From Corynebacterium sp. (GTDB taxonomy: Bacteria; Actinomycetota; Actinomycetes; Mycobacteriales; Mycobacteriaceae), in assembly GCF_030538285.1 (NCBI RefSeq), contig NZ_JAUNUG010000008.1:1-64000 (forward strand): a DNA stretch of 64,000 bases, in the 5' to 3' direction. Of this stretch, positions 35,801 through 43,769 are shown piece by piece. Numbering within the stretch: the first letter of the stretch is position 1; the number at the start of each line of letters is the position of its first letter. The translations under genes and the position numbers were made by a program. The notes beneath the pieces are model-generated. The model saw nothing but the letters and a program-made list of their open reading frames with translations, made no database searches and had not been told where the DNA came from.

Positions 35801-37447
35801 TTAGTTGGTGGCGTGGCGGGCGTCCTCGGGGACGAGCAGATCCTCCTCGACCTCGTCCGGGTCGGGCAAGCCGAGCAGCTGGCGGTGGATGCGGTCGAAC
35901 TCGTCTCCCCAGCCGGCGCGGTCGGTGCGTGCCAGGCCACCGAGCTCGACGTGCGTGCCTCCCTCGGGCAGCGGGGTGAGTCGGATCCACACGCGCCGAC
36001 GCTTGATCAGCAGGGAGCCGACGAGTGCGGTGAGCATGATCATGGTGGTCACCAGGACCCAGGGCTGGAAGGGGTCGCGGGAGATCTGGAAGTTGGCGAA
36101 CTCGCTGGCGCCGTCGAAGGTGATCTCGGTGCCGTCGTCGAGGGTGACGGAATCACCGCGGGAGAGGTTGACGCGTTCGATCTTCTGCAGCTGGCCGGAG
36201 TGCAGCAGCGTGGTATCGAGGTCGAAGATGGACTGGCCGCGGCCGGTGTCCAGGCCGGCGTCGCCGCGGTAGATGTCGATGGCCACGGCCGGGTCGGTCA
36301 TCGCCGGGAAACGCGAGGTGAGCAGTTCGTTGTTCTCACCGTCCCACTGGGCGGTGGGCGCGAACAGACCCTGGATGGCCAGCTGGTTCTGGCGGCGGTC
36401 GAAAAGCTCGGGGTACATGCCGGCGGGCGGGTCAAAACGCATGACGCCGGAGGAGAGGAAGAAGGTGAGGTCGTCCGGGCGCCACTGGATGGTCTGGGTG
36501 CGGGTCTCCCCGCCTGGCCAGGTGACGGTGAAGGTCGGGGCGAAGCCGTGGCCCTGGAGGTAGACGCGGTCGCCGGCGATGCGCAGCGGGTGGTTGACCT
36601 TGAGCTGGTAGTCCTCCCACTCGGACTTGGGGCGGTGGATGTCCTCGCCGACGGCGTAGGAGACGTTCGAGGTGAACATCTCGGCCTGACCGTTGGGTAG
36701 GTAGTCGGCGGAGAAGTCGTGGGCGTCGAAGCAGAAGGTGGTCAGGCCGGTGCCGTCGAAAAGCGGGCCGGCGCGGAAGGAGTCGAAGTTAGAGGTTGAG
36801 GTGTTGCAGAATTCGGTGGACTGCTCGATCGGCGGGGTTTCGTAGTTGCCGGATTCGGTGACGACGATGACCTGCCCCTCGTAGTACACCATCCGCCCGG
36901 CCGCCACGGTGATGATCATGCCGACCAGACCCAGGTGGAAAAGGAGGTTCGCCAGCTCGCGGCCGTAGCCGCGTTCGGCGGACAAGGAGTAGGCCCCGGC
37001 GCGGTCCTCCTCTGGCGTGTACTCGGCCGTTTTCCAGCGCTTGAGTAGGCCGCGCGCATCCGCGGCGACCTCGTCCAGCTGCTTGTCGACGCCCCCTTCC
37101 GCATGCAGCGGCAACCGTTCCAGCTTGCGGGGCGCCCGGGTGGGCGGGGTTTTCCATGCGACGTAGTGGTCCCAGGAGCGCGGCAGGATACAACCGATGA
37201 GGGAGATCGTCAGCAGGACCAGGATGGCGAGGAACCAGGTGGACTCGAAGACGTCGAAAAGCTGGAGTCGATCGTAGATCTCGGCGAGGCGGCCGTTGTT
37301 CTCGATGTATTCGATGACGTTGGTCTCGTTGAGCGAACGCTGCGGCAGCAGGGCGCCGGGGATGGCGGCGACAGCCAGCAGGAACAGCAGGGCCAGCGCG
37401 GTTCGCATGCTGGTCAGCCAGTTCCATGCCTTCTTGAGATACGTCAC
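35801..37447 (-). CDS. resB: cytochrome c biogenesis protein ResB (Ccs1)
   Basis: A 548-residue protein with three N-terminal helices (first MRTALALLFLLAVAAIPGALLPQ), a large external domain, and a final membrane helix (VLVTTMIMLTALVGSLLIKRR). The ResB signatures ESTWFLAILVLLTISLIGCILPR and LANLLFHLGLVGMIITVAAGR are clear. It partners with the WWD protein to ligate haem to apocytochrome c (for example the diheme cytochrome of the bc1 complex). It lies 12 bp downstream of ccdA. Confidence 0.94.
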   Translation of the reverse strand: MTYLKKAWNWLTSMRTALALLFLLAVAAIPGALLPQRSLNETNVIEYIENNGRLAEIYDRLQLFDVFESTWFLAILVLLTISLIGCILPRSWDHYVAWKTPPTRAPRKLERLPLHAEGGVDKQLDEVAADARGLLKRWKTAEYTPEEDRAGAYSLSAERGYGRELANLLFHLGLVGMIITVAAGRMVYYEGQVIVVTESGNYETPPIEQSTEFCNTSTSNFDSFRAGPLFDGTGLTTFCFDAHDFSADYLPNGQAEMFTSNVSYAVGEDIHRPKSEWEDYQLKVNHPLRIAGDRVYLQGHGFAPTFTVTWPGGETRTQTIQWRPDDLTFFLSSGVMRFDPPAGMYPELFDRRQNQLAIQGLFAPTAQWDGENNELLTSRFPAMTDPAVAIDIYRGDAGLDTGRGQSIFDLDTTLLHSGQLQKIERVNLSRGDSVTLDDGTEITFDGASEFANFQISRDPFQPWVLVTTMIMLTALVGSLLIKRRRVWIRLTPLPEGGTHVELGGLARTDRAGWGDEFDRIHRQLLGLPDPDEVEEDLLVPEDARHATN

Positions 37448-37459
37448 GAACGACTCTTC

Positions 37460-38254
37460 CTAGATGATGGTGGCGCCGTACTCGACGGTCCACTGGCGAA
37501 CAAAGTTGATGAAGTGCGCCCACACGCCGGTGAGCAGGGCCAGCCCCACGAGGATCATGAGGACACCGCCGAAGATCTGCACCTTGCGGGAGTGGCGGCG
37601 CAGCCAGCCGATGGTGCGCATGGCGCGGGCCGAACCCAGGGCGATGAGCAGGAAGGGTAGGCCGAGGCCCAGGCAGTAGGCGATGATGAGGAACACGCCG
37701 CGGGCGGCGGTCATGCCCTCCGTGCCAGCGGAGACAGAGATGATCGCGGCCAGTGTCGGCCCCAGGCACGGGGTCCATCCGAGGGCGAAAACGCCACCGA
37801 GCAGCGGCGCCCCCACCCAGGTGGTGAGTTTCTTCGGGGCCATGCGGGTGTCGCGCTGGAGCGCCGGGACCATGCCCATGAACACCACGCCCATGAGGAT
37901 GGTGATGACACCGCCGACCCGCATGAGGGTCTCCGCGTTGAGGGTGAGCATGCTGATCGCGCCGAACACGGTGACCGTGGCCAGCACAAACACCACGGTG
38001 AAACCGAGGATGAACAGAAGGGCCGCCCCGGCGACCGCCCACTGGCGTTTTTTCGTCACGACGGCGCCGTGCTCGGCGTCGTGGCGCACCTCACCGCCGA
38101 CGATGCCGGCGAGATAGGACATGTAGCCGGGGACCAGCGGCACCACGCACGGCGAGGCGAAACTGACCAGACCGGCGGCCGCCGCAGCCAACAGCCCCAA
38201 AATGAGGGGACCGGAGGCGGCGGCGTCCGCGAAAAGCTGCCCGAGTTCGGTCAT
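37460..38254 (-). CDS. ccdA: cytochrome c biogenesis protein CcdA (thiol reductant carrier)
   Basis: A 264-residue membrane protein with six core helices of the DsbD/CcdA family. The paired redox cysteines are in [20 protein letters not shown] and [17 protein letters not shown]. It passes electrons from cytoplasmic thioredoxin to the external ResA-like protein. Its start overlaps the stop of the upstream thioredoxin gene by four bases. Confidence 0.94.
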   Translation of the reverse strand: MTELGQLFADAAASGPLILGLLAAAAAGLVSFASPCVVPLVPGYMSYLAGIVGGEVRHDAEHGAVVTKKRQWAVAGAALLFILGFTVVFVLATVTVFGAISMLTLNAETLMRVGGVITILMGVVFMGMVPALQRDTRMAPKKLTTWVGAPLLGGVFALGWTPCLGPTLAAIISVSAGTEGMTAARGVFLIIAYCLGLGLPFLLIALGSARAMRTIGWLRRHSRKVQIFGGVLMILVGLALLTGVWAHFINFVRQWTVEYGATII

Positions 38255-38850
38255 GCAGTGCCCTCGATGAGGGGGAGGGCGACGTCGAGAAGCTCCTGAT
38301 CCGTGATCTCCTTGAGGAACACCGCCGCCGGGCGGTGCTCACGGTCCAGGATGATCGTCGTCGGGATGACCGAGGACGGCACACCGCCGAGGTGGGCGGC
38401 CGAGCGGAACGGCGGATCATAAATCGAGGGGTAGGTCAGACCGTTATCCAGGATGAAGTCCTGCGCGATGGTGCGGTTGTAGTCCTTGACGTTGATGCCC
38501 AGCACCGTGCCACCGAGGGGCTCGATCTCCTCTTGGACACGCTGCAGATCATCAGCCTCGGAACGGCACGGCGCGCACCACTGGCCCCAGGCGTTGAGGA
38601 TGACCACCTCGCCCTCAAAATCCGACAAGGAGATCTCGGTGCCTTCCTCCATGAGGGAATCGCCGCCGAAATCGGGCAGCGGGGCGCGCTCGTCCTCCTC
38701 GTAGAAGATCTCCATCTGCCCGCCCGGGGAATGGAACTGGAAGGTGCCGCCCACGGCGACGGCACTCTTCGCAGCGTCCGAATCCTGGCCGCAGGCCGTC
38801 AGCGTGAGGGAGACAGCGGCGAGCACGGCCGCAGTCAGGCGCAAGCGCAT
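38251..38850 (-). CDS. ResA/TlpA-like thioredoxin lipoprotein
   Basis: A 199-residue lipoprotein: signal peptide [20 protein letters not shown] with lipobox LTAC (C20). The thioredoxin fold has active site WCAPC ([19 protein letters not shown]) and the cis-proline region [11 protein letters not shown]. It keeps apocytochrome c CxxCH thiols reduced, fed by CcdA. It overlaps the phosphatase gene by one base (TGATG) and ccdA by four. Confidence 0.92.
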   Translation of the reverse strand: MRLRLTAAVLAAVSLTLTACGQDSDAAKSAVAVGGTFQFHSPGGQMEIFYEEDERAPLPDFGGDSLMEEGTEISLSDFEGEVVILNAWGQWCAPCRSEADDLQRVQEEIEPLGGTVLGINVKDYNRTIAQDFILDNGLTYPSIYDPPFRSAAHLGGVPSSVIPTTIILDREHRPAAVFLKEITDQELLDVALPLIEGTA

Positions 38851-39452
38851 CAGATGTCCTTCGCGGGGGTGGTGTAAAAGATGTCGGTGATCTCCCCGCC
38901 GTCGAAAACCAGCGAGGTCACAGACGCCAGCTCACACTGGCGGCTGGCGTGCGCCAGCGGCAGGCCCATGACGTGGCGCTGCACCATGACGATCGGCAGC
39001 TGATGGCTGACCAGGATCGCCTCGTGGCCCTGCGCTTCGCGACGCGTGGCGTGCACGGCGTTCATCATGCGCTCGGCGATGTCGACGTAAGACTCGCCCC
39101 AGCTCGGCTCAAGCGGGTTGACCATGAGCGGCCAACGGACGGGGTTCCACAGCTGGGAACGCCAGCCCTTGGTACGCAGCCCCTCGAAGCGGTTGCCCGC
39201 CTCGACGATGCCCTCGACGGTGTCTACTTCCAGTCCCGTGACCTCGGCGAAAGGCTCGGAGGTCTCCTGGGCGCGCTGCAGCGGGGAGGCACCCAGGTAG
39301 GTGACGTCATGGTCCTCGAAGGACCGGGCCACGCGCGCGGCCTGGGAACGGCCGCGGGAGGACAGGTGGTAGCCGGGGATCGTGCCGTAGAGGATGCGAC
39401 CCGGATTGTGGACCTCGCCGTGGCGGATGAGGTGGACGATCGTGTGCGACAT
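38850..39452 (-). CDS. histidine phosphatase family protein
   Basis: A 200-residue phosphoglycerate-mutase-like phosphatase. The catalytic RHG motif is in VHLIRHGEVHNPG, with a second His in AILVSHQLPIVMVQ. It lies between hemL and the cytochrome c genes, as its homologue does in mycobacteria and corynebacteria. The substrate is unknown; the name gpmB sometimes used is not supported as a true mutase. Confidence 0.85.
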   Translation of the reverse strand: MSHTIVHLIRHGEVHNPGRILYGTIPGYHLSSRGRSQAARVARSFEDHDVTYLGASPLQRAQETSEPFAEVTGLEVDTVEGIVEAGNRFEGLRTKGWRSQLWNPVRWPLMVNPLEPSWGESYVDIAERMMNAVHATRREAQGHEAILVSHQLPIVMVQRHVMGLPLAHASRQCELASVTSLVFDGGEITDIFYTTPAKDI

Positions 39453-39461
39453 GACAGTTCC

Positions 39462-40778
39462 TTAAGCGGTGGCTGCGGCGGCGGCCTGGGCGGCCGGGAC
39501 GAGTGCTTCCTCGATACGGGAGAAATCTTCGTCGGAAAGCGCCGTCGACACAAACCAGGTCTCGAACACGCTCGGCGGGGCGTAGACGCCGTTGTCCAGC
39601 AGGGCGTGGAAGAACGGCGGGTAGCGGAAGGTGTCGGCGGCTTTCATGTCGGTGAAGTTGTGGCCCTCGCCCTCGGCGAAACGGATGGACAGCATCGTCG
39701 CGGCGCGCTGGATGTGATGGGCCACGCCCTCGCGGCTCAGGGCCTGCGAGATGAGATCGGCAAGCCGATCGGCGTTAGCGTGCAGGACCGGGTAGATGTC
39801 CTCGGAGGCCAGACGCAGGGAGGCCTGCCCCGCCGCCATCGCCACCGGGTTACCGGACAGGGTGCCCGCCTGGTACACGGGGCCGGAGGGAGCCAGGTGC
39901 TCCATGATGTCGGCGCGCCCACCGAAGGCGGCGGCCGGCAGGCCACCGGAGACGACCTTGCCGAAGGTGGTGAGGTCACCGGCCACGCCGTCGACGCCGT
40001 ACCAACCCGAGTAGGAGGTGCGGAAACCGGTCATGACCTCGTCGAGGATGAGCAGCGCGCCGTCGGCGTGGGCGATCTCCTTGAGAGCGGCGTTGAAGCC
40101 CTCGCGCGGAGCGACCGTGCCCATGTTGCCGGCCGCGGCCTCGGTGATGATGCAGGCGATCTCCCCCGGGTGCTCGGCGAAAGCCTGCTTCACAGCCTCC
40201 AGGTCGTTGTAGGGCACGACGATGGTGTCAGCCGCCGAGGCACCGGTGACACCCGGCGAATCCGGCAGGGCGAAGGTGGCGACACCGGAACCGGCGGAGG
40301 CCAGCAACGCGTCGACGTGTCCGTGGTAGCAGCCGTCGAACTTGATGATCTTTGGACGCCCTGTGAAACCGCGGGCCAGACGCACGGCGGACATGGTGGC
40401 CTCGGTGCCGGAGTTGACCAGGCGGACCTCCTCGACGGAGGTGCGGTCGATGATCATCTGGGCGAGGTCAATCTCCGCCTCGGTCGGGGCGCCGAAGGAC
40501 AGGCCTTTGGCGGTGGCATCGACAACCGCCTGAGTGATCTCCGGGTGGGCGTTGCCGTTAATCATCGGCCCCCAGGAGCAGACGAGGTCGACGTAGTCGT
40601 TGCCGTCGACGTCGATAAGCGTCGAACCGTGCGCCGAATCAATGAAACGCGCCTGGCCGCCGACGGAACCGAAGGCACGGACCGGGGAGTTCACCCCGCC
40701 GGGGATGACGGCGCGGGCGCGATCGTGCAGCTGCGCGGACTTGTGGGTGCGAGCGGAGGTCGGGGGCGTCACAGTCAT
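39462..40778 (-). CDS. hemL: glutamate-1-semialdehyde 2,1-aminomutase
   Basis: A 438-residue PLP enzyme making 5-aminolevulinate in the C5 pathway from the product of HemA. The PLP lysine is K274 ([18 protein letters not shown]), and [12 protein letters not shown] binds the cofactor. ATG 40778 was chosen; it is preceded by GGTGGGC, a start context also seen at hemE. A CTTATCGAC motif lies near the N-terminus. It is first in the hemL-phosphatase-cytochrome c run. Confidence 0.96.
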   Translation of the reverse strand: MTVTPPTSARTHKSAQLHDRARAVIPGGVNSPVRAFGSVGGQARFIDSAHGSTLIDVDGNDYVDLVCSWGPMINGNAHPEITQAVVDATAKGLSFGAPTEAEIDLAQMIIDRTSVEEVRLVNSGTEATMSAVRLARGFTGRPKIIKFDGCYHGHVDALLASAGSGVATFALPDSPGVTGASAADTIVVPYNDLEAVKQAFAEHPGEIACIITEAAAGNMGTVAPREGFNAALKEIAHADGALLILDEVMTGFRTSYSGWYGVDGVAGDLTTFGKVVSGGLPAAAFGGRADIMEHLAPSGPVYQAGTLSGNPVAMAAGQASLRLASEDIYPVLHANADRLADLISQALSREGVAHHIQRAATMLSIRFAEGEGHNFTDMKAADTFRYPPFFHALLDNGVYAPPSVFETWFVSTALSDEDFSRIEEALVPAAQAAAAATA

Positions 40779-40827
40779 GCCCACCATCATACGACCGGGG
40801 TCAACCGGGGTTAAACTTTCCCCCCGC

Positions 40828-41154
40828 TCAGTTGACCACCTTCAGGCCGATGATCCCCCCGATGATCATGACCAGGAAGAACGCCTTCGCCAGGGAGAAC
40901 ACCTCCTGGCCGGTAGCGAAAGACCACACGATGGCCAGGGAGGCGCCGATGCCCACCCACACCGCATACGCAGTCCCCACCGGCAGCTGTTTCAGGGCGA
41001 TGGCCAGCCCACCCATGGAGACAATGAGCGCCGCGACAAACACCACCGAGGGCCACAGGCGGGTGAAACCGACGGAGCGGTCGAGCGCGATGGCCCACAC
41101 CGCCTCGAAAGCACCGGAAAGGACGAGAATGATCCAGGACATGGTGACGGACAT
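40828..41154 (-). CDS. gdx: SMR family transporter, probable guanidinium exporter
   Basis: A 108-residue protein with four helices and the SugE/Gdx-type start [20 protein letters not shown], containing the essential membrane Glu. The guanidine-III riboswitch directly upstream strongly indicates guanidinium export in exchange for protons, as known for Gdx proteins. ATG 41154 has AGGAAAGG upstream; ATG 41142 is an alternative. It sits as an isolated accessory gene between hemL and hemY. Confidence 0.88.
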   Translation of the reverse strand: MSVTMSWIILVLSGAFEAVWAIALDRSVGFTRLWPSVVFVAALIVSMGGLAIALKQLPVGTAYAVWVGIGASLAIVWSFATGQEVFSLAKAFFLVMIIGGIIGLKVVN

Positions 41155-41169
41155 GAGGAAACCTTTCCT

Positions 41170-41213
41170 GGCCGTCTTGTCGCGACACCGGGTACGGCTC
41201 CCTCGTCCGGGCC
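41170..41213 (-). promoter_or_regulatory. guanidine-III (ykkC-III) riboswitch
   Basis: The minus strand reads CCGGACGAGGGAGCC, then GTACCCGGTGTCGCGAC, then AAGACGGCC. This matches the compact pseudoknotted guanidine-III consensus (CCGGACGAGG...GCCGUACCCGGU...GACAAGACGGC). It ends 15 nt before the SMR start, so the 3' side borders the ribosome binding site AGGAAAGG. That suggests translational control: guanidinium binding would free the site. Confidence 0.88.
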
Positions 41214-41239
41214 CGACTCAACCGGGCTGACTACGCTGG

Positions 41240-42649
41240 TCAGCCTACCTGAACCAGGCGCGCGGCTGCGGCGCGTGCATCGTCGATGACGGCCGGCACG
41301 CCCACTCCCCCGGCCCACGCGCCGGCGACCTCCAGACCCGATACCGCCTCAATGCCCGCGCGGACAGCGGCGACGGTGGCCAGGTGGGTCTCGTCGTAGC
41401 GGGGCAGGCCGCCGAACCAGCGCTGCACGTAGATCTCGGCCAGGCCGGCCGCGCGGCCGTCGAAGCCGGTGATGTGGGCGAGGTCGTCGAGGGCGGCGTC
41501 GACAAGCAGATCTTCCTCGGCGCGCACCAGCGCGTCATCGCCGAAACGGCCGAAGCTGGCGCGGACCAGGGCGCCACCGCGCTCGCCGACATGCGGCCAC
41601 TTCTTCGAGGAGAACGTGAATGCCTTGGCCTGCACGTCAGGTTCATCGATGGCGACGAGCACACCGGAGTTGTCCGGCAGGCCCTGCGCGGAATCAAACT
41701 TCATGCCGACGACCACCGACGACGCCAGCTGCACCGACTTCAGCTGGGCGGAAGCCTCCGGGGCCACCGACTTCAGCAGCACCGCGGACGTCGGCGCGGG
41801 AGCCGTGAGCAGCAGGCGATCATAGGGGGCGTCAGGGTGCACGCCCGGGCCGGAGAGCACATAGCGTTCATCTTCGCGGGCGATGCCAGCCACGAAAGCA
41901 TCGAGATGGATATCCGCGCCCGACTTCTCCGCCAGGGCCTCATACACCTGGGCATAACCGTGACGGAAGGTGGCGAACACCGGGGTCGGCGTCGAACCAG
42001 GATCACGTGGGGTGCGGCGTGACTCGCACAGCGCCACCGCCGCCGACAAGGTGATGTTCTTGCCGGCCTCAGCCAACTCATCGAGAGCCTGCGCCAACTG
42101 CGGGATCGTGGCGCGCACACCGAGGTCATCAGCGGCACACGAGTACACCCCGCCGAGCAGGGCGGAGACGATCCGGTCGGTGACTTCCGCGCCGTAGCGC
42201 TCACTCACGAGCTTGCCGACGCTGGCGTCACCCCCCACTTCCCAGTCGATCGACGGGGCGTTGCCCTCATCGTCGATACGCGCGGCCGTCTCCGCGGACA
42301 CGAGGTCAGCGACAGGAGCGGAGGAGGACGGGATACCCATGACACCGCCGCTCGGCAGTGCCCGCAGCTCACCGTCGGAGTAGACGAGCGAACGCAGCCC
42401 CGAGGGGCTCACCAGATCATCGGCCAGCCCCAGCTCGGTGAAGAAATCCGTGGCATCGGAACGTAAGGCCAGGTAGGCCTCCGCCCCCATGTCAGTGGGA
42501 CCCGAATCGAAGGCGACGGTGTGCAGCTTGCCGCCGATGCGGTCCTCCGCCTCGAAGACGTGGATCACCGCCTCCGGGTCAGCCTTGCGGATCTCGTAGG
42601 CGCTGACCAGGCCGGCCAGGCCCGCACCGATGATGGCGTAGCGGGTCAC
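41240..42649 (-). CDS. hemY: FAD-dependent protoporphyrinogen/coproporphyrinogen oxidase
   Basis: A 469-residue flavoprotein with the N-terminal dinucleotide motif YAIIGAGLAGLVSAYEIRK and the C-terminal FAD region AGAWAGGVGVPAVIDDARAAA. YVQRWFGGLPRY is typical of HemY/CgoX. In Gram-positive bacteria with the coproporphyrin-dependent route this enzyme oxidises coproporphyrinogen III, so CgoX may be the better name; HemQ is not in the window to confirm. GTG start at 42649, two bases after the hemE stop. Confidence 0.93.
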   Translation of the reverse strand: MTRYAIIGAGLAGLVSAYEIRKADPEAVIHVFEAEDRIGGKLHTVAFDSGPTDMGAEAYLALRSDATDFFTELGLADDLVSPSGLRSLVYSDGELRALPSGGVMGIPSSSAPVADLVSAETAARIDDEGNAPSIDWEVGGDASVGKLVSERYGAEVTDRIVSALLGGVYSCAADDLGVRATIPQLAQALDELAEAGKNITLSAAVALCESRRTPRDPGSTPTPVFATFRHGYAQVYEALAEKSGADIHLDAFVAGIAREDERYVLSGPGVHPDAPYDRLLLTAPAPTSAVLLKSVAPEASAQLKSVQLASSVVVGMKFDSAQGLPDNSGVLVAIDEPDVQAKAFTFSSKKWPHVGERGGALVRASFGRFGDDALVRAEEDLLVDAALDDLAHITGFDGRAAGLAEIYVQRWFGGLPRYDETHLATVAAVRAGIEAVSGLEVAGAWAGGVGVPAVIDDARAAAARLVQVG

Positions 42650-42651
42650 GC

Positions 42652-43728
42652 TCAGTTCTCCTTGTGGTTGGCGTTATCTGCGTGAATGGAGGCGACGGCC
42701 TCGGTGATGTCTTCTGCCTTCGTGTTCGGCAGGACACCGTGGCCCAGGTTGAAGATGTGGCCGGTGGCATGGCCCGCCTCCATGGCGCGGGCGGCCTCGG
42801 CCTTAATACGGGCAACCTCGGAGGTCACCGCATCGCGGCCGGCGAACAGGATCGCCGGATCCAAGTTGCCCTGCAGGACCTTCGGCCCGGACACGGCGTG
42901 AATGCGCTGGGCGGCGACATCGAGCGGCACCCGCCAGTCCACCCCCATGACCTCCGAACCGGCCTCCGACATCGCGCCGAGGATCTCGCCGGTGCCCACA
43001 CCGAAGTGGATGCGCGGGATCTCCCCCTCGATCTCCTGGAGGATCTCCACCGAGTACGGCAGCACGTGCTCGCGGTAATCACGCTCGGTGAGGAACCCGG
43101 CCCAGGAATCGAAGAGCTGCATGGCGTCGATACCGGCGTCGATCTGCTGGCGCAGGAAGGCAGACACCGTCGGGGTGAGTCGACGCATGAGGGCGTGCCA
43201 GGTGTCCGGATCACCGTGGATCATGGCCTTGGTCTTCTCGTGGTTCTTGCTCGGCCCGCCCTCGACCAGGTAGCTGGCCAGAGTGAAAGGCGCCCCGACG
43301 AAACCGATGAGGGTCTGGGCCTCGGTGAGCTCATCGAGGATGATGCGGATGCCGTCGACGACCTCCGTGACCTCCTCCTCCAGGATCGGCAGCGCGTCGA
43401 TGTCCGCGCGGGTGGTGATCGCCTTGTCCATCACCGGGCCGCGGCCGGGCACGATCTCCACGCCGACCCCGGCGGCGCGCAGGGGTACGACGATGTCGGA
43501 GAAGAGGATCGCGGCGTCGACATCATGGCGGCGCACCGGCTGCATCGTGATCTCCGCCAGCAGCTCCGGCATGAAACAGGAGTCCAGCATGGAGATACCC
43601 TCGCGGACCTTGAGGTACTCGGGGAGCGAACGACCCGCCTGGCGCATGAACCACACCGGGGTGCGGGACGGGGTGCGGCCGGCAGCGGCGGCCAGAAGCG
43701 GGGCATCAGGAATATCACGACGAGTCAT
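42652..43728 (-). CDS. hemE: uroporphyrinogen decarboxylase
   Basis: A 358-residue cytoplasmic enzyme converting uroporphyrinogen III to coproporphyrinogen III. Signatures: PVWFMRQAGRSLPEYLKVR (substrate-binding Arg), AAILFSDIVVPLRAAGVGVE, and MGVDWRVPLDVA. ATG 43728 (MTRRDIPDAP) was chosen with GGTGGGC upstream. It is coupled to hemY with almost no gap. Confidence 0.97.
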   Translation of the reverse strand: MTRRDIPDAPLLAAAAGRTPSRTPVWFMRQAGRSLPEYLKVREGISMLDSCFMPELLAEITMQPVRRHDVDAAILFSDIVVPLRAAGVGVEIVPGRGPVMDKAITTRADIDALPILEEEVTEVVDGIRIILDELTEAQTLIGFVGAPFTLASYLVEGGPSKNHEKTKAMIHGDPDTWHALMRRLTPTVSAFLRQQIDAGIDAMQLFDSWAGFLTERDYREHVLPYSVEILQEIEGEIPRIHFGVGTGEILGAMSEAGSEVMGVDWRVPLDVAAQRIHAVSGPKVLQGNLDPAILFAGRDAVTSEVARIKAEAARAMEAGHATGHIFNLGHGVLPNTKAEDITEAVASIHADNANHKEN

Positions 43729-43769
43729 GCCCACCATTGTGGTCCAAAAGTTGGATCCGGGGGTAATTG

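Noticed and set aside
38949..40814. 621-codon plus-strand open frame opposite hemL and the phosphatase
   Set aside because: It is an antisense shadow; both minus-strand genes have intact catalytic motifs.
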